DNA of 64,000 nucleotides from Paenibacillus sp. J45TS6 (GCF_018403285.1 NZ_BOSJ01000019.1:25095-89094); one strand, 5' to 3'. Shown: positions 53,544 to 62,628, counted from the first letter of the stretch. The notes: a model not told the origin generated them from the sequence alone. A program made the numbers and translations.

Positions 53544-55718
53544 TTGTCTAAAAAAACAACGGGATCCTTTACTCTGCCAGGTGAATCTGGTTATGAGGCA
53601 CTGACGCTGCAGTTAGCAGAGCGGTGGGGTGCGGATGTAATCCGTGATAGTGACGGTACGAAATTATCCGATGAGATTATTAACGCGGGATACGGTATCT
53701 ATTCGACGATTTGTATCATCAGAGATCATAACGAATGGGCAAGTGAGAATCTCGATAAGCTGCAGCAGTGTTTTTTAATTACAAATCCGAAGGTCGCTGT
53801 ACAAGATTATATCTCGATCTATCTGATGGAAGATTTCTTTGACGAACAGTTCCGAGTAAATGACTCTAAAGAGGCGCTGAAGTATTGGCAAGTGTATGAC
53901 CGGACAACGGGGGAAGAAGTTCCTAGAGAACAATGGAATTATGAAAGAGAATCAGGAAATGTAGTCATCAGCGGAATTACCCCTTGGCATAAATACACAG
54001 TAAGCTTTATGGTCTACCGGATCTGGGAAGAAATCTCCATGTACAATCACACAACGAATCATTGGGACAAAGAGCATTTGATGCAGATCGATCCTATGTA
54101 TGCGGATACGCAAAAGTATCTGCTGGAGTGGATGGAAAATTGGTGCGAGCAGCATAAGGAGACAACCGTTGTTCGGTTTACCTCTTTATTTTATAATTTC
54201 GCCTGGATCTGGGGCAGTAATGAGCGCAATCGCCATCTGTTCACGGACTGGGGATCCTATGATTTTACAGTAAGTTCAAGAGCACTGGATCTATTTGAAA
54301 AGAAATATGGATATTCGCTCACGGCCGAAGATTTTGTGAATGGCGGGAAATATCGCGTCAGTCATATCCCAGCGGAGCAGCGGAAGCTGGACTATATGGC
54401 ATTTATCAATGATTTTGTCATCAAATTCGGGAAGCAATTAATTGATATTGTGCATAAGCATGATAAGCTTGCGTATGTTTTTTATGATGACAGCTGGGTT
54501 GGTATGGAGCCGTACAATGATCGCTTTCAGGAATTCGGATTTGACGGAATGATTAAATGTGTATTCTCTGGTTATGAAGCAAGGCTTTGTTCCGGTGTGA
54601 AAGTAGATACGCATGAGATCCGGCTGCATCCTTACCTTTTCCCGGTTGGTTTAGGCGGGCTTCCTACCTTTATGGAGGGCGGTGACCCTACGCTTGATGC
54701 CAAAAAGTATTGGATTAATATCCGGCGTGCTTTGCTACGTGAGCCGATTGACCGGATTGGACTGGGCGGATATTTGCATCTGGTAGAGCCATATCCCGAT
54801 TTTTGCGATTACATCGAAAAGATTGCGAATGAATTCAGAGAGATTAAAGAGCTGCACGATAAAGGAAAACCGTATCATATCAAGACGAAGGTAGCCGTTC
54901 TGCATAGCTGGGGCAAGCTGAGGGCCTGGACATTGTCTGGACATTTCCACGAAACGTATATGCATGATTTGATTCATATCAATGAAGCTCTATCGGGACT
55001 GCCGATTGAAGTACAGTTCATTGATTTTGAAGATATCCGTCAGGGTGTATTGCAGGACTGTGATGTAGTAATCAATGCCGGGTCTGCCGGTTCAGCTTGG
55101 AGCGGTGGAGAGCATTGGAATGACCACAAGTGTGTGGACTTACTGACGAAATGGGTGTATGAGGGCGGTACTTTTATTGGAGTTAATCAGCCATCGGCAG
55201 TAGAAGGGCACGATACCTTTTTCAGAATGTCACACGTTCTTGGTCTAGATGAGGATACCGGCGCAAGGGTGGCTCATGGAAAATGGGCTTTTGAGGCTTC
55301 GGACGAGCATGGTTTAGTACCTGAAGGAGCGAGTATAGCGCCAAAGAATAACATTTACCTTACGGATGGGTCAGCTGCAGTCGTGGATGAAGCGAGTGGA
55401 ATGGTAACTCTGTCTACTCATGCCTTTGGAAAAGGGAAAGGGATTTACCTTCCTTCCTTTGAATTCAGCTTGGAAAACACAAGATTATTGCTGAATATCA
55501 TTCGTTATGCCGGCGATGAGTTACATGAAACCAAATATATTGCGGATAACTTATATACAGAATGTGCTTATTATCCAGAAAGCAAGATATTAGTTGTGAT
55601 TAATAACAGTGATGAGGTTCAAAGAACAACGGTTGATACTGAGTATGGAAAACAAACCATGGAGCTTGAGCCGTATGACACGATTATAAAAACGATTGGC
55701 GAATTGGTGATTAATTAA
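53544..55718 (+). CDS. GH112 phosphorylase, likely galactosyl-rhamnose phosphorylase
   Basis: 724 residues, full-length for GH112. Signatures are GYGIYSTICIIRDHNEW near residue 50, VRFTSLFYNFAWIWGSNERN, YVFYDDSWVGMEPYNDRF, GGLPTFMEGGDPTL and VINAGSAGSAWSGGEHWND. The family cleaves beta-galactosides with phosphate to give galactose 1-phosphate. Known members act on lacto-N-biose/galacto-N-biose or on galactosyl-beta-1,4-rhamnose. The GH105 partner points to pectin rhamnogalacturonan I and so to galactosyl-rhamnose; this specificity is inference. Confidence 0.9.
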   Translation: MSKKTTGSFTLPGESGYEALTLQLAERWGADVIRDSDGTKLSDEIINAGYGIYSTICIIRDHNEWASENLDKLQQCFLITNPKVAVQDYISIYLMEDFFDEQFRVNDSKEALKYWQVYDRTTGEEVPREQWNYERESGNVVISGITPWHKYTVSFMVYRIWEEISMYNHTTNHWDKEHLMQIDPMYADTQKYLLEWMENWCEQHKETTVVRFTSLFYNFAWIWGSNERNRHLFTDWGSYDFTVSSRALDLFEKKYGYSLTAEDFVNGGKYRVSHIPAEQRKLDYMAFINDFVIKFGKQLIDIVHKHDKLAYVFYDDSWVGMEPYNDRFQEFGFDGMIKCVFSGYEARLCSGVKVDTHEIRLHPYLFPVGLGGLPTFMEGGDPTLDAKKYWINIRRALLREPIDRIGLGGYLHLVEPYPDFCDYIEKIANEFREIKELHDKGKPYHIKTKVAVLHSWGKLRAWTLSGHFHETYMHDLIHINEALSGLPIEVQFIDFEDIRQGVLQDCDVVINAGSAGSAWSGGEHWNDHKCVDLLTKWVYEGGTFIGVNQPSAVEGHDTFFRMSHVLGLDEDTGARVAHGKWAFEASDEHGLVPEGASIAPKNNIYLTDGSAAVVDEASGMVTLSTHAFGKGKGIYLPSFEFSLENTRLLLNIIRYAGDELHETKYIADNLYTECAYYPESKILVVINNSDEVQRTTVDTEYGKQTMELEPYDTIIKTIGELVIN

Positions 55719-55776
55719 ACCGATGAAAGGCGATCGGATAGGAACACCCGTTGATTAATCCAAAGTCTACCTATAA

Positions 55777-55860
55777 GGGATGTACTTCAATGTGAAGTGC
55801 ATCCTTTATTATTAGACTGTTTATATTCTAGCAATTTAATCATCGTGGGTTCTTGCTATT
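55777..55860 (+). repeat. Terminator within an approximately 85-bp repeat, copy 1
   Basis: GATGTACTTCA pairs with TGAAGTGCATC, then CTTTATTATT, ending the GH112 operon. The whole stretch resembles 63682-63769 (shared TTAGACTGTTT, TCATCGTrGGT and CTATT blocks). Nothing else is apparent up to 56041. Confidence 0.65.
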
Positions 55861-56041
55861 AAACGATAAGGGCATGATGGTACGAATTAGGTACTGTTAT
55901 GTCCTTTTGTCATTTTGATGAAATACTACGAATGATGCTCTCTCATATACTGGAAGACTACTTCATTTGGAATAAAGAGTGATATTTTTTCATGAGGGGG
56001 AATATCTATAACTATTAATAAATTTAATAGTGAGGTGCTAT

Positions 56042-57196
56042 ATGAATTCTGTCTATATTACAAGTTTAGGTAAGTTCCTTCCAGGCTCTCCCGTTAGTAA
56101 TGATGAAATTGAAGATTATCTCGGAAAAATAGGAGGAAAGACGTCCAAGACCAAACGAATTATTCTGGAGAAAAATCAAATCCGTTATCGCTACTATGCG
56201 ATGAATAAGGAACAAAAGAGTTTATATTCCAACACAGAAATGGCTTCCTTGGCTATTCGTGATGCACTAAATCGGAATGAGAATGTAGAAGAACATCAGA
56301 TTGGATTTCTTGCGGCAGGAACAACAAGAGCTGACCTACTCCTCCCTGGATTTGCAAGTATGGTACATGCAGAGACTGAATTACCTGTTATGGAAATTTC
56401 ATCGCATACGGGGTTATGTGCCAGTGGAATGCACGCCTTGAAGAATGCTTATTTACATATAAAATCGGGTGAGAATACAGTAGCAATCTCATGTGCCAGT
56501 GAGTTTCTGAGCCGTGAGTTTAAACATACAAAGTTTGAAGCACAAAAGAATTATGCGAACGGTCGAGTACCATTCGATACGGATTTCTTACGATTTATGC
56601 TGTCAGATGGTGCAGGTGCAGCGGTACTGCAAAATACTCCTTCTCAGGAAGGTCAATCGCTGCGAATTGAATGGATAGACAACAAGTCCTATGCGAATCA
56701 ATACGATGTTTGTATGTATTCAGGAATGGATAAAGAGAGCGGCATCTCTTCCTGGCTTGATTATCCTTCCATTCATGAAGCGGCAGATCAAGGAGCCCTT
56801 AATCTGAAGCAAGATGTGAGGCTTGTTAATGAAATTACAAAGGTGGGGACGAATCGAATCCTAGAGCTCGTCGAAGAAGGCAAGATTAATCCTGAGGCGA
56901 TTGACTGGATGGTCTGCCATTATTCATCTCATTTTTTCAAAGAGGAAATATTTCGGTTGTTTGAGCTTGGTGGAGTGAACATCCCTGAAGAGAAATGGTT
57001 CACGAATTTATATACGAAAGGTAATACGGGATCAGCTTCCATATATATTATGCTTGAGGAATTGCTGAATTCGGGTCGTCTAACAGAGGGGGAGCAGGTG
57101 CTGTGCGTCGTTCCCGAAAGTGGGAGATTTCAAAGCTGTATTATGATGCTGACCGTTATGGGATCTTCATTGGAAATGAGTGATTACAGCAACTAA
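56042..57196 (+). CDS. Ketoacyl-ACP synthase III-like condensing enzyme (DarB/StlD-like)
   Basis: 384 residues from the ATG at 56042 behind GTGAGGTG. The thiolase-fold triad is Cys 126 (TGLCASGMHAL), His near 293 (VCHYSSH) and Asn 328 (KGNTGSAS). The opening, ITSLGKFLPGSPVSNDEIED, with GGKTSKTKRIILEKNQIRYR, resembles the DarB/StlD group that makes dialkylresorcinols or cyclohexanediones, more than FabH. No ACP, aromatase or DarA partner is adjacent, so the product is unknown. It is monocistronic. Confidence 0.75.
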   Translation: MNSVYITSLGKFLPGSPVSNDEIEDYLGKIGGKTSKTKRIILEKNQIRYRYYAMNKEQKSLYSNTEMASLAIRDALNRNENVEEHQIGFLAAGTTRADLLLPGFASMVHAETELPVMEISSHTGLCASGMHALKNAYLHIKSGENTVAISCASEFLSREFKHTKFEAQKNYANGRVPFDTDFLRFMLSDGAGAAVLQNTPSQEGQSLRIEWIDNKSYANQYDVCMYSGMDKESGISSWLDYPSIHEAADQGALNLKQDVRLVNEITKVGTNRILELVEEGKINPEAIDWMVCHYSSHFFKEEIFRLFELGGVNIPEEKWFTNLYTKGNTGSASIYIMLEELLNSGRLTEGEQVLCVVPESGRFQSCIMMLTVMGSSLEMSDYSN

Positions 57197-57250
57197 ACGA
57201 TGGCTTGAAGTAAAGGAATAGAATTTTTTCAAAAGAAAAGAAGGTATAAG

Positions 57251-57299
57251 AAAAGGATAGATGAACAGGAGGAAAACCTGTATTCATCTATCCTTTTTT
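57251..57299 (+). terminator. Terminator after the ketosynthase gene
   Basis: AAAAGGATAGATGAA (57251-57265) pairs perfectly with 57283-57297, with inner CAGG/CCTG, then TT. The GGATrGATGAA core recalls the dispersed terminator repeats. Confidence 0.85.
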
Positions 57300-57468
57300 G
57301 CACAGCGAATAACCTCGTTTATCACAATATTATTTATTGACCTAGTAGTGGGTTAGGTTATATTAAATGTTAAATAAGGGGATTACATAAAAATATTTGA
57401 AAAAGATAAGCCAAATCACCTTCCCGTTTATCTAATAGATGTAAAACAAAACGAAAGGGGGCACTGCG

Positions 57469-57996
57469 ATGAAACATGAACGTTTAGTAAAGAAAGCACA
57501 AAAAGGAAACGATAAAGCCTTTTTAATGCTTTTTCAGCAGTATGAAGCAGATATTTATCGAATGGCCTATGTCTATGTGAAAAATAAAGATGATGCACTA
57601 GATCTTGTTCAAGAAGTGGCCTATCAATCATTTAAGAATATGAGTACTTTGAAAAAACCAGAGTATTTTAAGACTTGGCTCATAAAAATTACAATTAATT
57701 GTGCATTGAGCTTAATCAACAGAAACAAAAAGGTAATCCCGCTAATTGCAGACTTTGAAGTGCCTGCTGGGGCAGACGATGAAGATCTTGAACTTACGAT
57801 ATCTTTAAATAAGCTGATTGATACGTTAAAAGAGGATGAGAAGAGTGTCATTTTACTAAAGTATTACGATGATCGCACACTAAAGGAAATTTCAGAGATA
57901 CTAGACATCCCGCTAGGAACCGCAAAGTCTGTCTTATACCGTGCGCTAGGTACGCTTCGTCAAAAATTAAAGGAGGAGGTAGGTATTTATGGATAA
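57469..57996 (+). CDS. ECF RNA polymerase sigma factor
   Basis: 175 residues. Region 2 is MLFQQYEADIYRMAYVYVKN with DALDLVQEVAYQSFKNM; region 4 is TLKEISEILDIPLGTAKSVL with YRALGTLRQKL. This matches the SigV/SigW-like ECF group of Bacillales. It is preceded by CGAAAGGGGG. The anti-sigma gene overlaps its end by 8 bp, so the pair is made together. The inducing signal is unknown. Confidence 0.92.
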   Translation: MKHERLVKKAQKGNDKAFLMLFQQYEADIYRMAYVYVKNKDDALDLVQEVAYQSFKNMSTLKKPEYFKTWLIKITINCALSLINRNKKVIPLIADFEVPAGADDEDLELTISLNKLIDTLKEDEKSVILLKYYDDRTLKEISEILDIPLGTAKSVLYRALGTLRQKLKEEVGIYG

Positions 57997-58675
57997 TCAT
58001 TTTAAGCAAAAATTATCAAACATCGAAATCCCTGTGGAGCTTCATGAAAGAAGTAAATTGGGCGTTCGTAAGGCAAAGTCTGAAATGGGCAGTATACGGA
58101 ATCGTTCTTTTAAAAAAAGATGGGTGATAGCTAGTATTGCTGCTTGTTTAGTGATCCCAACAAGTGCATTTGCTTATCAAGCGTTACTAGTCGATGATAT
58201 TTATGGTTCCTTTGATAATCTGAAAAAACATGGGATTCATATTACAATGGAAGGCTACTTATTGGCTAATGCAAAACTAAATCAAGCAAAAGGTAACCTA
58301 GGAAAAGAAGAGTTTAAACAATTTAAAGATTCATTACACTTAATTACAAATGCAAAACTTGAATATGGCGATAAAAATGGAAACATCGATTATTCTCAAG
58401 TACCTGCAGAGCAATTAGAGAAAATGAAAGTAATAATGAGCGAAATTCAACCCTACTTTGACAAACTAAACGGACAATTATCAAGTAAAGAGGTATTAAC
58501 AGCGGAAGAATATGAACAGTACATGCAAACTTTAATCACTTATGAAACGATTCAGGCAAAACTAGGCCTCTCAAGTATTAAAGAGATCAATACAGTTCCT
58601 GCAGAGTTCAGAGAGGAATTCAGCAAAGCTCGAGACTACTTACATTATGTATACGAAAAACAAGCTGGAAATTGA
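57989..58675 (+). CDS. DUF3600 anti-sigma factor
   Basis: 228 residues. A short cytoplasmic N-terminus (about 1-45) is followed by one membrane helix (RWVIASIAACLVIPTSAFAY) and an extracellular helical domain of about 160 residues with KLNQAKGNLGKEEFKQFKDS and SQVPAEQLEKMKVI, as in DUF3600 proteins of B. anthracis described as ECF-sigma negative effectors. It should hold the sigma factor at the membrane until a surface signal removes it. Confidence 0.85.
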   Translation: MDNHFKQKLSNIEIPVELHERSKLGVRKAKSEMGSIRNRSFKKRWVIASIAACLVIPTSAFAYQALLVDDIYGSFDNLKKHGIHITMEGYLLANAKLNQAKGNLGKEEFKQFKDSLHLITNAKLEYGDKNGNIDYSQVPAEQLEKMKVIMSEIQPYFDKLNGQLSSKEVLTAEEYEQYMQTLITYETIQAKLGLSSIKEINTVPAEFREEFSKARDYLHYVYEKQAGN

Positions 58676-58705
58676 CGATCCTAGTCTTACTTTCGGATAC
58701 TCAAT

Positions 58706-58727
58706 GGCTGCTGCAGCAGCCTTTTTC
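58706..58727 (+). terminator. Terminator after the sigma/anti-sigma pair
   Basis: GGCTGCTGCAGCAGCC is self-complementary and followed by TTTTTCC. Confidence 0.75.
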
Positions 58728-58777
58728 CTTCGTATAGAGCATTAAATTCAGTATATTTAATAGCTAATAAACAAACA

Positions 58778-58806
58778 AAGCACATCACATATAAGTGTGA
58801 TGTACT
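58778..58806 (-). terminator. Hairpin downstream of the radical SAM gene
   Basis: ACATCACA (58782-58789) pairs with TGTGATGT (58796-58803). On the minus strand it is followed by GCTTTGTTTGTTT and probably ends the SCIFF operon. Confidence 0.5.
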
Positions 58807-58858
58807 CTGTTATCTTCTCTATTATCTTCTCTATCTAGTTAAACCCAATGATTTCACT

Positions 58859-60250
58859 TTAAGAGTTACTCTCCATTGCTCTCATCGACTCAGCAACCTT
58901 CACCATCATGGAGCATTCCACACGCTTACGGAAGACGTCACAGCTAAAGTCATAGGTGCCGTTGATCGAACCTGTTGCATGCAGAGCATTGGCAGGACAG
59001 CCGCCGCTGCAATAAAGTTTCGCCCAGCAATCTTTGCATTCCGGTTTTGAGTAACAGTTGCTCTCTTTAAACTGACACTGCAGATCCGTCCGTGTGATGC
59101 CATCCCACAGATTGCCCATGCTGTAATCTTCATCTCCGACGAACTGATGACAAGGGAAAAGCTCGCCCCATGGCGTTACCGCAAGATACTCCGTTCCCGA
59201 ACCGCACCCGGTAATTCTTTTCTGAATGCACGGTCCTTCGGAGAGGTCCAGCATGTAATGATAGAAGGTAATTCCTTCGCCTTGTTCATCACGCTTCATC
59301 ATTTCTTTAGCAAGAATTTCATACTGGTTATAAATTTCGGGGAGATCTTTTTCGGTTAGTGCGTAAGGCTCCCGTGGATCACAGATAACCGGCTCCATCG
59401 AGATTTTATCAAAACCAAGGTCAGCGATATGAAAAATATCGTTTGTGAAATCAACATTGTTCCCCGTGTAGATTCCTCGCACATAGTATTCTTGGTCTCC
59501 GCGCTTTTGAACGAATTCCTGAAACTTCGGTACGATATGGTCATAACTGCCTTTTCCATTCACCATTGTACGCAGTCGGTCGTGAACTTCTTTTCTTCCA
59601 TCCAGACTGAGTACAACGTTGTACATTTCCTGATTTAAAAATTCAGTAACTTCATCGTTCAGCAGCATGCCGTTTGTCGTAAAGGTAAAGCGGAACTTTT
59701 TCTTATATTCTTTCTCTTTGCTTCTGGCATAAGCAACAATCTGTTTAACGACTTTCCAGGCCATGAGCGGTTCACCGCCGAAAAAGTCAATGTCTAGGTT
59801 CCGGTGATGACCTGAATTCTCTAGAAGGAAATCGATCGCTTTTTGCCCAACCTCATAGCTCATGATCGCCCGGTTGCCGTTGTATTTCCCTTGACTCGCG
59901 AAACAATAATCGCATGATAGATTGCAGGTATGTGCGACATTGAGGCACAGCGCTTTCACATAAGTTTTCCGATTTCTTAAATCCATAGAAAGATTCTCAT
60001 ACGGATCGCTTGTAAAGAGTTGGCCTGTTTCTTTGAGTTCCTCAACAGCTGCGATCGTATCGCGAATGTCTTTCTCCGTAATGTCCGCGTCTTGCTTATA
60101 TTCTTCAAGCATCAACTTTAGAATTTCTTCTGGAGGTGTCTGCTCATAAAGTTCAATAATTTTATATGCCAGATCATCAACAACATGCACCGAACCGCTG
60201 TAGGTGTCGAGCACGATATTGTATCCGTTCAGTTGATATTGATGAATCAT
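58859..60250 (-). CDS. SCIFF-type radical SAM/SPASM peptide maturase
   Basis: 463 residues. The N-terminal RiPP-recognition region (about 1-95) opens MIHQYQLNGYNIVLDTYSGS. The radical SAM cluster motif CNLSCDYC has Cys 109, 113 and 116, followed by FFGGEPLMAW and TTNGMLLND. The C-terminal SPASM domain holds many cysteines (ITGCGSG, FPCHQF, CYSKPECKDCWAKLYCSGGC). This is the layout of maturases that form thioether links from cysteine to alpha or side-chain carbons in SCIFF peptides. The precursor lies 18 bp upstream in the same operon. Confidence 0.92.
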   Translation of the reverse strand: MIHQYQLNGYNIVLDTYSGSVHVVDDLAYKIIELYEQTPPEEILKLMLEEYKQDADITEKDIRDTIAAVEELKETGQLFTSDPYENLSMDLRNRKTYVKALCLNVAHTCNLSCDYCFASQGKYNGNRAIMSYEVGQKAIDFLLENSGHHRNLDIDFFGGEPLMAWKVVKQIVAYARSKEKEYKKKFRFTFTTNGMLLNDEVTEFLNQEMYNVVLSLDGRKEVHDRLRTMVNGKGSYDHIVPKFQEFVQKRGDQEYYVRGIYTGNNVDFTNDIFHIADLGFDKISMEPVICDPREPYALTEKDLPEIYNQYEILAKEMMKRDEQGEGITFYHYMLDLSEGPCIQKRITGCGSGTEYLAVTPWGELFPCHQFVGDEDYSMGNLWDGITRTDLQCQFKESNCYSKPECKDCWAKLYCSGGCPANALHATGSINGTYDFSCDVFRKRVECSMMVKVAESMRAMESNS

Positions 60251-60268
60251 TCTTCGTAATCAAGCTCC

Positions 60269-60418
60269 TTACTTGTTCATTGGGTTTTCACAACGCTGGT
60301 TAGCAACCCCGCAAGAAGTCTTGCAAGCGGATTGGCAAGAGGTTTGGCATGCGCCGCATCCGCCGTATTTTTCAGTATCCATTAGTCTGCGAGTACTTAG
60401 TGTTACGATTCTTTTCAT
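60269..60418 (-). CDS. SCIFF (six cysteines in about forty-five residues) precursor peptide
   Basis: 49 residues reading MKRIVTLSTRRLMDTEKYGG, then six cysteines in CGACQTSCQSACKTSCGV and NQRC, ending ENPMNK. The spacing and the CQSACKTSC core are those of SCIFF ranthipeptides known from Clostridia. Two ATGs are adjacent (60421 and 60418); GGGAG is 5 and 8 nt upstream, and I chose the second. It is cytoplasmic as made; the mature, thioether-bridged product has no established role. Confidence 0.9.
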   Translation of the reverse strand: MKRIVTLSTRRLMDTEKYGGCGACQTSCQSACKTSCGVANQRCENPMNK

Positions 60419-60564
60419 CATGATAACTCCCTTGTCTTAGATTCATTCAAAAGTAACAAAATGATATGTACTTCAATGAGTTATGGTATCTATAACCAAG
60501 GGTGTATATCAATCAAATAAATCACACCTAGAAATAATTAGTATGGAAGATTCCTGAGAAGATG

Positions 60565-60725
60565 AGCCGGTCCGTTGGGATCGGCTTTTTGGCATGTGAT
60601 GCCCCCCCGGAAGTGAGGGTTCTAACTCGCCCTTGCTCACCGGTAGGTAAGGAGTATTACCTGCTTAACTCTCTGAGAGAGGTTTAATTAGATAGAAGAA
60701 ACGATGAGGAAATGGTCCTCTTTTT
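60565..60725 (+). promoter_or_regulatory. Leader region with two terminator-like hairpins before dyp
   Basis: AGCCGgTCC/GGAtCGGCT followed by TTTTTGG (60565-60591) and GAGGA/TCCTC followed by TTTTTA (60705-60725) lie ahead of the DyP gene, though no gene precedes them on this strand. They suggest premature termination in a leader. No known riboswitch was recognised in the 341-bp gap. Confidence 0.35.
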
Positions 60726-60762
60726 AAACATGATGATTACGAATCTAAGAACATAGGGAGGG

Positions 60763-62106
60763 GTGAACGTCATAGACACAGAACAAAAAAAACTAAATTA
60801 CGATGACATTCAAGGAATCGTTTTACAAGAACGGCCAACCCCTTATGTAGGAACTTATGTACTGTTATCCATCGACCATCTGCAGGACGGGAAAGCGATG
60901 CTGCAGCGGCTTCTCGATGAAGTAACATCGGCCGGACAATGGAGTAAACCTCACGAAGGTGCTTGGGTCAACGTTGGTTTTACTTATCGAGGGCTAGAGA
61001 AGCTAGGAGTTCCTCAGGATTCGTTAAACAGCTTCGACAAAGAGTTCCGGGAAGGCATGGCTGCCCGGGCCGCAAAGCTAGGCGACGTGAACGAAAGCAG
61101 CACAGAACACTGGGAAGACCCACTCGGTACTGACAAAGTTGATGTGGCGCTTGCTCTGTTTGCATCCACTGAAGAAGCGTTGCATCAAGCGGAAGATGCA
61201 GCTCGCCGAATTCATAGCGATTTGCGAGGTATATCGGTTATTTACCGGCTTGAGGTTGGTATGAATCCTGACGGTCGTACGCACCTTGGCTTCATGGATG
61301 GAATTAGCAACCCGAGAATCGAAGGAAATCATATACCGAATGCGGTGGGACAGGAAGATGAGATCAAAGCCGGTGAGTTCCTATTCGGGTATTTAAACGA
61401 ATCCGGTATCATAACCAAGGGTCCGGAACCAGTAGAACTGGGTCATAACGGTAGTTACCTCAGTTTCCGTAAGCTCCACATGAGAGTTGCGGCTTTTCGT
61501 CGTTATTTGCGGGAGCATGCCGATCATCGGGACGATGAAGAACTTTTGGCTGCAAAAATGGTGGGAAGATGGCCAAGTGGTGCTCCTTTAAGTCTGGCCC
61601 CGGAAACGGATGACCCAGCACTCGGGGAAGATATTCACCGCCGAAATGCATTTACGTACGCGGATGACCCGAAAGGTTTCAAATGTCCGGTAAGCTCGCA
61701 TATCCGGCGTGCTTTTCCACGTGACAGCTTGCAAGATTCTGTAGTTAATGTGAACATTCATCGGTTGCTTCGGCGTTCGACGATGTATGGTCCTGTACTC
61801 CCCGAAGGGGAGATGGAGGATGACGGACAGGATCGAGGGATTATTTTTGCGGGAATATGCAGTTCATTGTCTCGGCAGTTCGAATTTATCAAGACGGATT
61901 GGTTAAATGGAGGCAATTTCGCCGGCATATCAACCGAAAAAGACCCGATTACCGGTAAAAATGAAGGGGAAGGGATATTTACGATTCCAGACAAGCCTAT
62001 CCGCCACCGAGTAAAAGAACTTCCCAGTTTCTCAATTACTAAGGGCGGCGAGTACTTTTTTGTCCCCAGCATGACGGCACTACGGTGGATGGCAGAGCTG
62101 GATTAA
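60763..62106 (+). CDS. DyP-type heme peroxidase
   Basis: About 447 residues with the two ferredoxin-like barrels of DyP peroxidases. The catalytic GXXDG is GFMDGISNPR (Asp 179), the proximal heme ligand is His 313 in CPVSSHIRRAFPRD, and distal Arg is in LLRRSTMYGP. No Tat signal is visible, so it is cytoplasmic, unlike EfeB. The start is uncertain: GTG 60763 is only 1-2 nt after GGGAGGG. The same site is ideally placed for an ATA at 60772. It begins a trio with a small barrel protein and a catalase. Confidence 0.88.
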   Translation: MNVIDTEQKKLNYDDIQGIVLQERPTPYVGTYVLLSIDHLQDGKAMLQRLLDEVTSAGQWSKPHEGAWVNVGFTYRGLEKLGVPQDSLNSFDKEFREGMAARAAKLGDVNESSTEHWEDPLGTDKVDVALALFASTEEALHQAEDAARRIHSDLRGISVIYRLEVGMNPDGRTHLGFMDGISNPRIEGNHIPNAVGQEDEIKAGEFLFGYLNESGIITKGPEPVELGHNGSYLSFRKLHMRVAAFRRYLREHADHRDDEELLAAKMVGRWPSGAPLSLAPETDDPALGEDIHRRNAFTYADDPKGFKCPVSSHIRRAFPRDSLQDSVVNVNIHRLLRRSTMYGPVLPEGEMEDDGQDRGIIFAGICSSLSRQFEFIKTDWLNGGNFAGISTEKDPITGKNEGEGIFTIPDKPIRHRVKELPSFSITKGGEYFFVPSMTALRWMAELD

Positions 62107-62130
62107 CATCATATCTAAGGAGGAATTAAC

Positions 62131-62625
62131 ATGAAAGAAGTACAAAATCAGACGAATCCGATTACTAGCGCTGGACGAGCAGGTTTGCGGGAAGGTGAAA
62201 TATCCGAGCTTACGATCATTGCACCGCTTAAAGAAGGGGGTGCGGATCGGCTCCGTGAGAAATTGAAAAAAAGCGCTTCGAGACAAGCGGAGACAATGGC
62301 ACGGATCGCGACTGTTCACGATATGCGTTTTGTGATTTTTGATAATGACACACGCTTGCTATTTGCGACAGCTTACGATGGCGATTGGGACAGTTATATC
62401 GATGATTTTGGAACCGAAATTCCGGATTTGTTAAATAATATGTTTAATGAACTGGTAGACTTTCCGGGAATTGAATCTGCGGAAGCGAAAGACTACATCG
62501 CCAAGTATCAGGTAACTGCATCCGGTTGGTATAGTGCCTATCCCGATGCTACGGTCAGAGATATTTGGCGCGGTCAGCGTATTGTGAAGTCCTGGAATGA
62601 TCTATTAGACGCTTCGCAAAGCTAG
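62131..62625 (+). CDS. Small DyP-associated protein, probable dimeric alpha/beta barrel
   Basis: 164 residues, 24 bp after the DyP gene with AAGGAGG. Blocks are REGEISELTIIAPLKEGGAD, ARIATVHDMRFVIFDN and RLLFATAYDGDWDSYIDDF. Alternating strands and helices suggest the ferredoxin-like fold that DyP itself is built from, but the GXXDG and heme ligands are absent. No function is known. Its place between two heme peroxide enzymes suggests it assists one of them or handles a shared substrate. Confidence 0.6.
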   Translation: MKEVQNQTNPITSAGRAGLREGEISELTIIAPLKEGGADRLREKLKKSASRQAETMARIATVHDMRFVIFDNDTRLLFATAYDGDWDSYIDDFGTEIPDLLNNMFNELVDFPGIESAEAKDYIAKYQVTASGWYSAYPDATVRDIWRGQRIVKSWNDLLDASQS

Positions 62626-62628
62626 AAG

